NCBI RefSeq assembly: GCF_002943425.1 | Contig: NZ_PTRA01000004.1 | Span: forward strand, 248,001 to 312,000 | From: Siphonobacter curvatus | GTDB taxonomy: Bacteria; Bacteroidota; Bacteroidia; Cytophagales; Spirosomataceae | Direction: 5' to 3' | DNA length: 64,000 nucleotides | Made by a program: the position numbers and the translations under genes | Notes under the pieces: generated by a model | Database searches by the model: none | What the model saw: only the letters and a program-made list of their open reading frames with translations | Told to the model about the DNA's origin: nothing | Shown here: in pieces, positions 18,478-28,642 of the stretch | Layout of the letters: the number at the start of each line of letters is the position of its first letter | How positions within the stretch are numbered: position 1 is the first letter of the stretch

Positions 18478-21243
18478 TTAGTATAATTGATTAAATAACC
18501 ATTTGAAGGTTCCGTGCGACTGAGCCCGGAACGTAATTTCGGGTCCGAAGGCGTACAGTTTTCCTTGACCCACTTTGGCTTCAAACGCGGCTACGCCATC
18601 CTGCAGATAGGCTTCACCCCAGGCCCAGCCACTGCGTAAAGGTTTATTGTTGGGAAACCACGCTAACGGCGTCAATTGACCTTTGGCAACGGCTTCCGAA
18701 CTCAGATGAAAGACGGGGCTATTGTCAAAATACACATCGGCCTGACCGGGCAATCCCCAGCTGGCTTTCGCTGTAGAATCGACACTGACCCGCAGAATAC
18801 TGCCGGGTACGTAGTACTTGCCGCTGGGTAATTCCCGTTCCTCACCCGTAGCGGTCAGCTCGGACAAGGCACTGCGTACCGGTAACCCGAGGTGATAGGC
18901 CAGGTTCGTGCTCGAACCAATCGTGACTACTTTTCCGCCTGCTTCGAGGAACGCTTTCAGTGGAGCGATGGATTGGTTAGCCGTAATCCGTCCCATGGTA
19001 GGATGAAACTCAGACGGAATCTCCTCTTCTTTCGTTTCCGTCCGGAAAGCGGCGTAGGGATCATTATCCGCTCCGCGATACACTGGAATGGCCCGGGTTA
19101 CGAATACGATGACGTCATACTTGTTCTTCAAATTACCCGCGTCAATCTCCTTCGAATAAACGACGTTACAGGGAAAATGATATTGCTCCATCAACCAGCG
19201 TACCCAGCCTGAGGGCATCGAGCCGCCGTACGTATCCCACAAGGCAACGCGTAGGGGTTTTACTTTTTCCATCGCCTGCGTCGGTTTTTTGGAAAGCCCC
19301 GTCACTCGAAGTCCAGCACTTTGAGCAACCTGATCCAGCGTCGCCTTGGCTTTGGCACTGGCGGGTACGTAAAAATTGCCCATCTCCGATCCTTGTGTAA
19401 TTCGGAATACTTCCACACCCGCTTTCTGAAGATCATTCACGGCCAGGAACGCGTCATTCATTTTCGTACTTAGCACGTACCCCCCGGAACCCGCGGCTAC
19501 TTTGGCTGGAATCGTTTGTAATTCTCCGTAGGGCAGGCGTTGGAACGGGCCGTCGAAGCCTTCCAGCATGCGGTCAAACGTGACGCCCATCTGATACGCC
19601 AGCGTCCATCCGGCGGCATCGTACGGACGAATTGGAGGGCCACCGGGATACTGGAAGTCGTTGGGGTAGTTTTGGGGTTCAAACATGTCAATGATGTGCG
19701 GGCGGAAGGCCTGAGCCGTTTTCACAATGAACGAACCCGCTGGATACTTCTTCCCGGCAACGGTGAAATCTGCCGTTGCTTTTTCTACACCAATGCCGGT
19801 ACGGATGAGGGCATTGACGAATTTGGTGGCCGTAGCAAAATCGGCCTGGTTGGCAGGAATGATGTATCCCCGCGGGTCCCGTAAGAGCGGATCCCGCATG
19901 ACGCTTTCATAAAATTTAAGCGGCATACCCGCACTCCGCGACCCCCAACCCATGGGGTCTGCGGCAGCGGCCGCTACACCGCCCCCGCGAGCCCCACGGG
20001 TCTTGGCCTGGTCGGCCTGGTAGGCCGTATTAATCGCTTCAATACGTTTAGGGTACGGCGTCCAGTAATCGGAGCTGCCCCGCTCGATGGAGTTTTTCCC
20101 CATCGAATAAATGTTATACAGCAGGTGATCGCTGTTGCGGGCGGCGTAATCCAGTACGGCGAAGTTCAGCGAAACCGAATAGTCGATGGATTGCTTGAAA
20201 TGCCACTTCTGCGGCGTGACGGGGTTGGGCGTATTGTTATTGGGGATCAATCGACTAGGTACTAGCGGTACCTCTTCGGGCGTTGGGCCGCCGATGATTT
20301 CCGTCAGCAAACCAATCATGTTGTGAAAGTGAGTCGTCGTCCGTAATCCACCGTTGTACCAGGTTGAAAAGCTTGATCCATTCAGGCGGGTAAAGCCGGG
20401 CTTTTTCTCGGCGTTCAGGCGGTTGTACATCGCCGCACCCAGGGCGTCAATACCCGTTACCATCATCGGATCAAAGACGTAGTTGAAGGGATCGCGGTAC
20501 GGTGGACCCGCTAAAACCGACCCCGCCGGACCCCGTTGGTGGTGGTTGTACATGATTTGCGGAATCCATTCCACGAATAACTGCCGACCTACGTTTTGCG
20601 ATTCTTTCATGTTGAGCATGAAATAATCACGGTTGTTGTCGTGACCGATGTACTTATGGTACAGCCGGGGAATGGTTTCCATTTTGCGTTTTGTTGGATC
20701 TTTTTCCCGCATGTACCAGTTGGCCACCAGTTCCTGCCCGTCGGGATTGATGTGCGTAAAGAGAATCACCACATTATCCAGAATTCGCTTGGTTTCGGCA
20801 TCGGTACGGGTTGTGACCTGATACAATGTTTCGATGAGCTGATGCGTAGCGACCATTTCCGTCGAGTGAATACCGCCGTCGATCCAGACAATGGCTTTTC
20901 CTTCCGCGGCCATCGCCCGGGCTTGCTCCTCACTCAGCCCTTCGGCACGAGCCATTTTGGTAGAGATTTCCTTATACCGATCCAGCTTTTTATGGTTGTC
21001 CGCGGACGTTACAATCATCATGATCTGATCGCGGCCTTCTTCAGTCTTGCCAATAACCTGTAGCTTCACCAGATTGGGTACGGCCTGAGCCACTTTCTTG
21101 AAATACGCCTCCGTTTGCGTGTAATTGGCCAAGTGATAATCGTCGCCAATGGCAAAACCAAAATGTTCTTTAGGCGTCGGCACCTGAGCCCAGCTCACGT
21201 GCACGCTTACGCAAACCAAAATGAAAATCAGACGTTTAAACAT
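18478..21243 (-). CDS. Secreted M14 family zinc metallocarboxypeptidase
   Basis: A 921-residue exported peptidase with signal peptide MFKRLIFILVCVSVHVSWA. The M14 zinc site HxxE is in GGIHSTEM (His126, Glu129), followed by THINPDGQELV (164-172), HDNNRDYFMLNMKES and MYNHHQRGP, which carries the third ligand. Beyond about residue 430 is a long C-terminal half with a GATase1-like segment, as in other long Bacteroidota M14 proteins. It is predicted to trim peptides in the periplasm or outside. It follows the lipoprotein gene (21313) in the same direction by 69 bp and may be the last gene of the sigma/FecR-controlled uptake locus. Confidence 0.88.
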   Translation of the reverse strand: MFKRLIFILVCVSVHVSWAQVPTPKEHFGFAIGDDYHLANYTQTEAYFKKVAQAVPNLVKLQVIGKTEEGRDQIMMIVTSADNHKKLDRYKEISTKMARAEGLSEEQARAMAAEGKAIVWIDGGIHSTEMVATHQLIETLYQVTTRTDAETKRILDNVVILFTHINPDGQELVANWYMREKDPTKRKMETIPRLYHKYIGHDNNRDYFMLNMKESQNVGRQLFVEWIPQIMYNHHQRGPAGSVLAGPPYRDPFNYVFDPMMVTGIDALGAAMYNRLNAEKKPGFTRLNGSSFSTWYNGGLRTTTHFHNMIGLLTEIIGGPTPEEVPLVPSRLIPNNNTPNPVTPQKWHFKQSIDYSVSLNFAVLDYAARNSDHLLYNIYSMGKNSIERGSSDYWTPYPKRIEAINTAYQADQAKTRGARGGGVAAAAADPMGWGSRSAGMPLKFYESVMRDPLLRDPRGYIIPANQADFATATKFVNALIRTGIGVEKATADFTVAGKKYPAGSFIVKTAQAFRPHIIDMFEPQNYPNDFQYPGGPPIRPYDAAGWTLAYQMGVTFDRMLEGFDGPFQRLPYGELQTIPAKVAAGSGGYVLSTKMNDAFLAVNDLQKAGVEVFRITQGSEMGNFYVPASAKAKATLDQVAQSAGLRVTGLSKKPTQAMEKVKPLRVALWDTYGGSMPSGWVRWLMEQYHFPCNVVYSKEIDAGNLKNKYDVIVFVTRAIPVYRGADNDPYAAFRTETKEEEIPSEFHPTMGRITANQSIAPLKAFLEAGGKVVTIGSSTNLAYHLGLPVRSALSELTATGEERELPSGKYYVPGSILRVSVDSTAKASWGLPGQADVYFDNSPVFHLSSEAVAKGQLTPLAWFPNNKPLRSGWAWGEAYLQDGVAAFEAKVGQGKLYAFGPEITFRAQSHGTFKWLFNQLY

Positions 21244-21312
21244 AGGCTAGTGATCAATTAGATGCGTTGATTGTTTAGCGTTTGGTACAAGCTTTGAAGA
21301 ATAGGTACTCAT

Positions 21313-21936
21313 TTACTGGTTTTTGAAGCGTACACCGATCCGGCAGTCACAGGGTTCCCCCCGGGATTCGTCGCAGGCATTGTCCTGAAACTGGACGATG
21401 CGTTTTCCATTCTGCATCGTCAGGATGAACTTGAAGAGAAAATAATCATTAACGGCCACCTTACTCAGGTCGGTGTTGGTAATCTGAGCCAGTTGCGTCG
21501 GGGTGAAGCGGTAGGTCTTGGGAAACTGCGTAACCGATTCGTACAAAATATCCGTTTTGGCCACCGTACTCGGTAAGGGAAACTGCCGTTCCGTGGGCTG
21601 TACCCCGGCCAGGGATAGCGTAATGGGATACGCCGGCGGACTCGATTCCCGCTTGTTATAGCTCACGTATACATCAATGGATTGTACCGGGCTATCCCCA
21701 ATGTTATTCGCATCCAGGGTCCATTCGAATACTTGACTGGTAGCGAAGTTGGGATCTTTCAGGTTGAAAAAGGAAACCTTGGCCGTCTGCACCGTCGGCA
21801 AAGCGGATGTTTGCAGATTCAGCGTAGCCTTGGGCGTGGCCGTAGTCGTATAGTTTTCCCAATCGTAATCGACGGTTTTGCAGGAAGCCAAAGCCGCGAG
21901 CGTCGTCAGGATTGCGTAAATCAGGTATTTGTTCAT
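21313..21936 (-). CDS. Lipoprotein of unknown function, SusD-linked
   Basis: A 207-residue protein I do not recognise by family. The ATG at 21936 (MNKYLIYAILTTLAALASC) gives a lipoprotein signal with lipobox LASC; an ATG at 21954 would add six residues. The mature part is rich in beta-strand-like segments (VQSIDVYVSYNKR, AYPITLSLAGVQ) and ends with a cluster of three cysteines (ACDESRGEPCDCRIG). It follows the susD gene by 238 bp and precedes the M14 peptidase, an arrangement that suggests an accessory surface protein of this uptake system. Function unknown. Confidence 0.7.
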   Translation of the reverse strand: MNKYLIYAILTTLAALASCKTVDYDWENYTTTATPKATLNLQTSALPTVQTAKVSFFNLKDPNFATSQVFEWTLDANNIGDSPVQSIDVYVSYNKRESSPPAYPITLSLAGVQPTERQFPLPSTVAKTDILYESVTQFPKTYRFTPTQLAQITNTDLSKVAVNDYFLFKFILTMQNGKRIVQFQDNACDESRGEPCDCRIGVRFKNQ

Positions 21937-22174
21937 AGAATATGGTTTCATCAAATGCCGTTTATTACTGGAGTTTAAACGTTTCAGCGGTTTATAAAAG
22001 CGTCAAATGAAGGGTCGTTAGGGGTTTGCTTCGTTTTCTAAATAGGTCCTTGTAAATAGATCGGGACTTGTCCTTGAGCGACGGCTGACTAGTAGCCCCT
22101 AAGCATTCCATGCGGACCAAAAGATCAACCTATTATAGGATCAGCTTATTTTAGCCCAATAAGCCTTTCAAACC

Positions 22175-23779
22175 CTACTTATCCCAAAACACCGGCGTTA
22201 GCTGCTGAGCCCGTTGCACGGCATCCCGATTGGCGATCACCGAAGCATTGGAGGTCATTTCTGTTTCGGAATAGTAGAAGCGGAAGGGGAACGTATCCAG
22301 GGGCGACACCAGATCTTCGAGCTGCGGTAGACCCGTCCGGCGGTAATCGTTGTAGGCTTCAACGCCGTTGCCGTACAGGGCAATCCATTTTTGCATCATC
22401 AGTAATTGCATCTTCCCCGCGGCATCAGCGGCATCGTACTGCTGGCCCAAGCGGGTAATAAAGCCCGTGATGGTAGCGGCCGGAATGGCGTTTCCTTTAT
22501 TACTGGCCGAAAGCGTACTGACGCTCGTGAGTTGAGCCGTTACGGCATCAAGCAACAGTTTGCGGGCATCTTCGCCCGTATTCAGCGTCAGGGCCGCTTC
22601 CGCCCGGATGAAGTTGACCATGGCATTGGTAATCAGCGGCAGAATACCCGCTCCCGTTCCATCGCCCGACGTAAACAAGGCAATCCGGAAAGAATTGGCC
22701 GTTGTACCGGCACTGGCTCCTTCGTTGTTCAACAACTGATTGGCGGAAGTCAATGTCGCAATGGTCCCGTTGTCGTACAAACCCGCGGCGGGATAAATGC
22801 CAGAAATAGCCCGCGTACTGTGGTCGGCGGGGGAAGCCGCTCCATCGCCCGGATACCGTCCGTAGTACCCATCGCCGTTGGTGGCGTTGGCCAGACCAGC
22901 ATTGGACCGCATCCGGAATATGTAATACCGCAAACGAGGATCATCCTGTTGCTTGAGGCGGTTAATTAAGGTCATACTCATATAACCACTCCGACTGGTA
23001 TTGTAGGAGTTGATGTACCAGGGATGGCGGGAGTTGGGCGTCACATTGCTACCATAGCGGAAGGTGAAATCATGAGCATTCTCCGTCATGAGCGGGACAC
23101 CGCTGCTAAGCAGCGTCCGAATGCCCTGCTCGGCCCGGGCCGGGTCAACTAGACGAATCTGATTGAACATTTTCAGTTTCAGCGAGTAAGCCATGCGTTG
23201 CCAGCGTTCCTTCGAGCCCTGGTAAAACAAATCAGCACTGCTGGTAACCGTAAAGCCTTTTTCCATGTCAGCCAGGGCTTCGTCAATCAGCGTGAAGAGG
23301 CTGTTGTAAATATCCTGTCCCTTATCAAAAACCGGGTCGGTATAGCTTCCACCCGCCTGCGTATAGGGAATGTCGCCCCATACGTCCACCATGATGCTGT
23401 AGAGATAGGCTTTCTGTAGTTTCGCAATGCTGACGTAGCCCCACTGCTGCTGCTCAGTACCGGTTTTAATGATCGTTTCCAAATCGGGAATGGCCCCGGT
23501 GTAGAAGCCGGACCAGGACGAAGAAAAAGTACCTCCCGACTGATCCCAGCGGTTCAGGTTCCCCGAGCCCCAGTGCTGAACCACGGCCGACCCTCCACTG
23601 TTGATGCCCGTAAAATTGCCCGCAATCGATACCTGCGTACCCGATAGTAACAGACTCAGGTTTGGTTCCGTCGGGTTATTAGGGTCGCCATTAATGTCAA
23701 CAAATTTCTTGCAGGCACTCGTCGTGAGGATCAATACAAAAGCGACTAAAAACGAGATAGGACGATGCGTTCCGTTCAT
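22175..23779 (-). CDS. SusD-like surface lipoprotein (SusD_2 type)
   Basis: A 534-residue SusD/RagB homologue of the shorter SusD-like-2 class. The signal MNGTHRPISFLVAFVLILTTSAC ends in lipobox TSAC; an ATG at 23797 adds six residues and leaves only 4 bp to the susC stop. Class features: KKFVDINGDPNNPTEPNLSLLLS after the lipobox, YLYSIMVDVWGDIPYTQA, WQRMAYSLKLKMFNQIRL, MNFIRAEAALT-like and WIALYGNGVEAYNDYRRTGLP. These usually pair with STN-containing SusC transducers and often serve peptide or glycoprotein-glycan uptake. The downstream M14 peptidase would fit a peptide substrate (inference). Confidence 0.93.
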   Translation of the reverse strand: MNGTHRPISFLVAFVLILTTSACKKFVDINGDPNNPTEPNLSLLLSGTQVSIAGNFTGINSGGSAVVQHWGSGNLNRWDQSGGTFSSSWSGFYTGAIPDLETIIKTGTEQQQWGYVSIAKLQKAYLYSIMVDVWGDIPYTQAGGSYTDPVFDKGQDIYNSLFTLIDEALADMEKGFTVTSSADLFYQGSKERWQRMAYSLKLKMFNQIRLVDPARAEQGIRTLLSSGVPLMTENAHDFTFRYGSNVTPNSRHPWYINSYNTSRSGYMSMTLINRLKQQDDPRLRYYIFRMRSNAGLANATNGDGYYGRYPGDGAASPADHSTRAISGIYPAAGLYDNGTIATLTSANQLLNNEGASAGTTANSFRIALFTSGDGTGAGILPLITNAMVNFIRAEAALTLNTGEDARKLLLDAVTAQLTSVSTLSASNKGNAIPAATITGFITRLGQQYDAADAAGKMQLLMMQKWIALYGNGVEAYNDYRRTGLPQLEDLVSPLDTFPFRFYYSETEMTSNASVIANRDAVQRAQQLTPVFWDK

Positions 23780-23801
23780 GATACCTGTGGTTTGCATTAC
23801 G

Positions 23802-26800
23802 TTAAAAACTGGCTCTCAGGTTAACACCGAATCGGCGGGTGGTGGGTACGCCGAGTGAATCGAAACCCGCGTTATTGGCCGCTCCCGTACTTACTTCCGG
23901 ATCGTAATTCATGTACTTCGGGGTGTTAGGAGCCTTGTACCAGAGATTTCGGCCGCTCAGGGAAATGGATACGGAGCCAAAGGGCGTTTTTTGCAGGATA
24001 TTGGAGGGCAGCTGATAGCCCAGCGACAGCTCCCGCAACCGAAATACGGTCGCGTCGAACACGTAGCCCTCGCCAATTCCTCCCGGACCGTAGCCACCAC
24101 TGAAGAAGTAGTCGATGACCGTCAGGGCTGTGTTGTTGGGAATTTTGTTGCCGCTTTCATCCAGGATGGGTTCCAGCGTATTCACGTTGCCTAGTACACC
24201 CGGTCCAACCCAGAGCGTTTCGCGGTTTTCCGTATCGCGGGTTACGCCCCGCGACAGAGCATTCCCGATGTTGGTCGAGTAAATCGCTCCACCCTGTTTC
24301 CAGTCGAAGAGTACATCAAACGTGATGCGTTTGTAGGAAAAGCTGTTGTTCAGGCCCACAATGAATTTGGGATTGGGATTACCAATGGGTCCGCTCGTAG
24401 CGGCCGCAATGGGCTTAGCCGTCTGGGGATTCACCAGAATGTTCCCCTCGCTATCGCGGGCGTATCGACTGCCGTATATCTGCCCGTAGGGTTGTCCGGC
24501 AATGTGGATATTGTTTCCGTACACCAATTGAGCAAAGCCCCCCAGATCATCCACATTATTCCGGTTACGGGTGAAGTTGGCGTTGATATTCCAGCGGAAA
24601 CCCGAAGCTAACGATACGGGCGTTGCACTGATTCCCAGCTCAATTCCCTTGTTGGAGGTTTGGCCAAGATTAATGATGCGATCCGTGAAACCCGTCGATG
24701 GCGCGGACTTTACGGTAAAAATCTGCGAGGTACTACGTTTGTGGTAATACGTCAAATCAATGGAAAGGCGGTTGTTAAAGAACTGTAGCTCAGTACCGGC
24801 TTCAAATTCCGTGATGAACTCCGGCTTCAACCGGGCGTTGGATAACACGTCACCCAGCGTCATCGTACTCACATTGGATTGGACCGGATTGGAAAAGGGA
24901 GCGTCCAGATCCCCCGCACTCGCGTTGGCGTTAAACACATTTACGGTCTGGTACGGCTGAGCTTCATTCCCCACCTGCGTATAGCCCACGCGAACTTTAC
25001 CAAAATTCAAAATGGGACTATTGAGTCCGAAGGCTTCGGTAAAGATGAACGAACCATTTACACCCCCGTATAGGTAGCTGCGATTTTCCGGCGGCAGCGT
25101 GGAGGATACGTCATTCCGCCCCACAATATTCAGCGAAGCAAAGCCCTTGTAATCCAGCGTAATATCCGTAAAGAACGCGTAAAACCGCTGCCGGATCATC
25201 GCCCGGTTATTAGGCAGGCTTCCCAGGGTAATCGTCGAGGTATTGTTGATGTTATTGATCCCAGCCGTGATGATATTGGTACCGACAAAGGCCGAGCGGT
25301 CGGTCATCCGCTGGTTGATGTTATTGCCGAAAATGGCCCGCAATGAAAAATCCTGCTTAATGGTTTTCGTGATCGTCACCAGCAAGGTATTATCTAGTTC
25401 CTGTCGGTAGATATTATCCGTATTGATGGTACCGTTGGCGTATACTGATGAGCCCTTGCCCAGTACACTCACCCGACGATCCGTGTAGGCGTTGAAACCC
25501 GCCGTATTCTGAATGTTCAGCCAGCTTAAGGGGTCAAAACCGAGTACAAAGTTTCCGTAATACCGGTCCACGTTACTGGTCGCCGGACTGTGTCGGATAG
25601 ACCAGTAGGGATTGTCAACCCCCGCGTAATCGTACACATTGGCTCCGGTGTTGGGATTTTCGTAGGGATAACCCGTCAGATCATAGCTCGTCGGCAAATA
25701 ATACATCGTACTCATGATCGAACCGCTCCCGCCAATCGGAGGCGATTTCTGATCCGTCATGACGTAATTGATGGTTCCACGCACGTAAAATTTGTTATCC
25801 AGCCGGGCATTTCCACCAACGTTGATGGACGTACGGGCAATCTCATTACCCGGAACAATACCCTGGTTGGTCGTACGGCTCAGGCCCACCGTAAAGTTTC
25901 CTTTTTCGCTACCACTATTCACCGTCAACGCATTTTCGTAAACGGAGCCGGTGCGAAAGAAATCCCGCTGGTTTTTTCCCGCGTACGAGCGGTACGGTAC
26001 CTGCACGGGCGTAACGCCATCGGCTTCATAGAACTGCGGAAAATCGGCGGCTGAAAAACCAGCCCGGGCCAGCGGATGCGGAATCGTCGCCCGCGTACTG
26101 TAGGCCGAACCCGATGAACCATACACGGCACTTCGGTAATCGCCGTTGGTTCCCTGCCCGTACAATTGCTGATACTCGGGCAATCCGGCGATCGTTTCGG
26201 CGGAATAAGAGGTGTTGTACGTGATTTCTGTACCCTTCCGGCTCTTCTTGGCTGAAGCTTTCGTGGTAATGATGATGGCCCCGTTCGCCGCCCGCGATCC
26301 GTAGAGGGCCGCCGCGGCGGCTCCTTTCAGTACGGTCATACTCTGGATGTTGTTGGGGTCAATGTCGAAGGCCCGACTGGCCGTACTCTGGTTGCTCTGC
26401 GTTTGGTTGTTGCCGGTTACCGGGGCAAACGTCGAATTATCGAAGGGTACCCCATCGACGACGTACAGCGGCTGGTTATTATTTCCCAGCGACGAATTTC
26501 CCCGAATCGTAATATTCGTGGCCCCGCCCGCCACACCGCCCCCACCCTGGACGTTGACCCCGGCTACTTTTCCGGCTAGGGCCCGTACGGGATCAGGTTC
26601 GTTTTTCTGGGCTAGATCGGTCGTGCTGAGCGTACTGACTGAGTACCCTAAAGCGTTGGCCTTCCGTTCGATACCAGCGGCCGTCACCACTACTTCCGTC
26701 AATTGTTTGGTCTCATTTTCCAGGATAACGTCAATAGTGGTTTTGCCCGCTACGGCAATTTCCTGACTCGTGTAGCCAATAAACGAAAACACCAGAACGC

Positions 26801-27332
26801 TGGTCTCGCTGGGGGCCGTAATCAGGTATTCGCCCTGGCCATTCGTTACGGCTCCGATGCCCGTTCCTTTCACTCGCACGTTTACGCCGGGCAATTCACT
26901 ACCGTCTTTGGCCGTAACTTTCCCTTTTACTTTAATTTCTGCTTTCGAAGTTTTTTTAGACTCCACCGATTCCCGAATCCGCTCGGAAATGATATAGGTC
27001 TCGCCAATTTTTTCATACGTTAGGTTTAGGGGTGAGAGTACCTGCTGCAGATTTTCCTCCAGACTACGTTTGCCAGCACCAACGGTTGCCTGTATACGTT
27101 TGTCCTGCACCAGCTTCTTCTGGTAGGCAAACTGTACATGGTACTTCTTTTCCAATTGCTGAAAAACTTCCGTTAGCCCTTTCGTAGCCGGGGTGGCGGG
27201 CCGGGGCCGCTCTTCCCTTTCGGCCTCCGCTCGGGCAAAGTACGCCGGGGTTTGTCCCGCAGCCGAACAAACGATTCCGGTTATCAGTAATCCGACTAAT
27301 CCGCTGCTCTTCCTTCGTAGTAGTAATCCCAT
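23802..27332 (-). CDS. SusC/RagA TonB-dependent transporter with STN signalling domain
   Basis: An 1176-residue transporter-transducer. The ATG at 27332 (MGLLLRRKSSGLVGLLITG) gives a signal peptide. An STN domain follows (about 45-125: FQQLEKKYHVQFAYQKKLV, LNLTYEKIGETYIIS), which contacts FecR in the periplasm. Then come a carboxypeptidase-regulatory-like domain (VKGKVTAKDGSELPGVNVRV), the plug (LTEVVVTAAGIERKANALGYSVS) and a barrel ending RRFGVNLRASF. Upstream are a FecR anti-sigma gene and an ECF sigma gene; downstream by 22 bp is a SusD gene. Substrate binding should therefore signal inward through FecR to the sigma factor. Confidence 0.95.
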   Translation of the reverse strand: MGLLLRRKSSGLVGLLITGIVCSAAGQTPAYFARAEAEREERPRPATPATKGLTEVFQQLEKKYHVQFAYQKKLVQDKRIQATVGAGKRSLEENLQQVLSPLNLTYEKIGETYIISERIRESVESKKTSKAEIKVKGKVTAKDGSELPGVNVRVKGTGIGAVTNGQGEYLITAPSETSVLVFSFIGYTSQEIAVAGKTTIDVILENETKQLTEVVVTAAGIERKANALGYSVSTLSTTDLAQKNEPDPVRALAGKVAGVNVQGGGGVAGGATNITIRGNSSLGNNNQPLYVVDGVPFDNSTFAPVTGNNQTQSNQSTASRAFDIDPNNIQSMTVLKGAAAAALYGSRAANGAIIITTKASAKKSRKGTEITYNTSYSAETIAGLPEYQQLYGQGTNGDYRSAVYGSSGSAYSTRATIPHPLARAGFSAADFPQFYEADGVTPVQVPYRSYAGKNQRDFFRTGSVYENALTVNSGSEKGNFTVGLSRTTNQGIVPGNEIARTSINVGGNARLDNKFYVRGTINYVMTDQKSPPIGGSGSIMSTMYYLPTSYDLTGYPYENPNTGANVYDYAGVDNPYWSIRHSPATSNVDRYYGNFVLGFDPLSWLNIQNTAGFNAYTDRRVSVLGKGSSVYANGTINTDNIYRQELDNTLLVTITKTIKQDFSLRAIFGNNINQRMTDRSAFVGTNIITAGINNINNTSTITLGSLPNNRAMIRQRFYAFFTDITLDYKGFASLNIVGRNDVSSTLPPENRSYLYGGVNGSFIFTEAFGLNSPILNFGKVRVGYTQVGNEAQPYQTVNVFNANASAGDLDAPFSNPVQSNVSTMTLGDVLSNARLKPEFITEFEAGTELQFFNNRLSIDLTYYHKRSTSQIFTVKSAPSTGFTDRIINLGQTSNKGIELGISATPVSLASGFRWNINANFTRNRNNVDDLGGFAQLVYGNNIHIAGQPYGQIYGSRYARDSEGNILVNPQTAKPIAAATSGPIGNPNPKFIVGLNNSFSYKRITFDVLFDWKQGGAIYSTNIGNALSRGVTRDTENRETLWVGPGVLGNVNTLEPILDESGNKIPNNTALTVIDYFFSGGYGPGGIGEGYVFDATVFRLRELSLGYQLPSNILQKTPFGSVSISLSGRNLWYKAPNTPKYMNYDPEVSTGAANNAGFDSLGVPTTRRFGVNLRASF

Positions 27333-27530
27333 AGGTAGCCAATGGTTTGCGAAATGAGAATGGTCGTACTTCAGCGGTAAGACAACCATACCCCCGGACT
27401 AAGGTCCCCCTGTCATTAAAGATTTTTCATTTTATTTAATAGGTTATAATCTTTGTTTATATAATACAAATTTTGATAAAACCCAAAAAGGCAAAATATT
27501 ATTTCGAAGGCCAATCTTTAGATACGATAG

Positions 27531-27567
27531 AAAAAGGCCGTTACAGCGTAGTACTGCAACGGCCTTT
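27531..27567 (-). terminator. Intrinsic terminator after fecR
   Basis: AAAGGCCGTT (27533-27542) pairs with AACGGCCTTT (27558-27567), with an inner CAG/CTG pair. The minus strand runs into TTTTTCTATCG. It lies 19 bp past the fecR stop, so the sigma-fecR unit ends here and susC needs its own promoter in 27333-27530. Confidence 0.85.
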
Positions 27568-27585
27568 GTGATACCTAGACGTTTT

Positions 27586-28524
27586 TTATTCAGCCGGAAC
27601 GGCCGTCCCACTGGCTTCGCGAATGGTCACCAACCCTTTTCGCTGGATAATTTCCACATCGAGGGTACGGGCCAGAATTTTCAGTACCTGCCCTAGATTC
27701 TTTTGCGAAAGTTTGCCGGTGAATTTAAGATGATCGAGATGATCCTGAATCACGACATGGATGTCATAATATGCCTCCAGTACACGGGCAATTTCGGTAA
27801 GCGTAGCATCGTCAAACACGAACAGTTCATTCTTCCAGGCCAGCCATACGTCTCCTTTCGCGGACTGAACGGTAAGGCGTTGTTGGTCATAGGTGGCTAA
27901 TTGTCCGGGGGAAAGTTCGGCGACTTGCTGTTCTTTCTTGAGGGCCACTTTTCCTTCTTCAAGAAAAACACGGGTACTACCCTTTTGCGTGCGTACATTG
28001 AATTGCGTGCCTTTTACCTCTACCGTCAGTTGATCGGGCGTTCGGACAATGAACCGGGGATGTTTTCTATTCTTGGCCACCTGAAAATACGCTTCTCCGG
28101 TCTGCATTTGCACTTCACGGGTATCACCCTGCCAGGGATCAGCGTACCGCAAGCTACTGTTTCGATTCAACCAGATCACTGAGCCATCCGACAGACTGAC
28201 TTTCCGAATGCCCTGATTCTGCGTACGTACCTGCGTGTAATGGGTGGGTACGGGCGAGCGAAAGTACGGACGGGCGTAGAAGACTCCCCCACTGACCAGG
28301 GCCAGCGTAAGACAGGCGGCCCAAAGTGTTTTTACTCGCGTGGGTTTCGGACGGAAGGTGACGGACTCGCTGGCTTCGATCTGCTGTTCGAGGTATTCAT
28401 CCAGCACCTGTTCCAGCTCACCTTGTTTATAGAGTTCGATGAAGGTTTCCAGTTCCGGCAAACTGGCTTTCGACTGTATGTATCGCTCGACGAGCTTCTG
28501 GCGTAAGACCTTGTTTTCTTCCAT
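27586..28524 (-). CDS. FecR family anti-sigma factor / signal relay
   Basis: A 312-residue membrane protein. The ATG at 28524 (MEENKVLRQKLVERYIQS) is preferred; an upstream ATG at 28584 would overlap no coding signal. A cytoplasmic sigma-binding segment (1-65) is followed by one transmembrane helix (LWAACLTLALVSGGVFYA, about 66-84). The periplasmic FecR domain follows (VSLSDGSVIWLNRNSSL, GEAYFQVAKN, FIVRTPDQLTVEVKGTQFNV) and then a C-terminal STN-like DUF4974 domain. It should hold the ECF sigma factor and release it on a signal from the STN-SusC transporter. Confidence 0.93.
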   Translation of the reverse strand: MEENKVLRQKLVERYIQSKASLPELETFIELYKQGELEQVLDEYLEQQIEASESVTFRPKPTRVKTLWAACLTLALVSGGVFYARPYFRSPVPTHYTQVRTQNQGIRKVSLSDGSVIWLNRNSSLRYADPWQGDTREVQMQTGEAYFQVAKNRKHPRFIVRTPDQLTVEVKGTQFNVRTQKGSTRVFLEEGKVALKKEQQVAELSPGQLATYDQQRLTVQSAKGDVWLAWKNELFVFDDATLTEIARVLEAYYDIHVVIQDHLDHLKFTGKLSQKNLGQVLKILARTLDVEIIQRKGLVTIREASGTAVPAE

Positions 28525-28642
28525 GAATAAGCAATAAGAGGGTTGATCTCCGCTTCGGAGGTTGAGGTTGCGGGGGTAAGACAAGTGAAGAGCACCCGAA
28601 AGGTCCCCTTACCCGTTAAAATAATTGGGATACCGTTCCTTT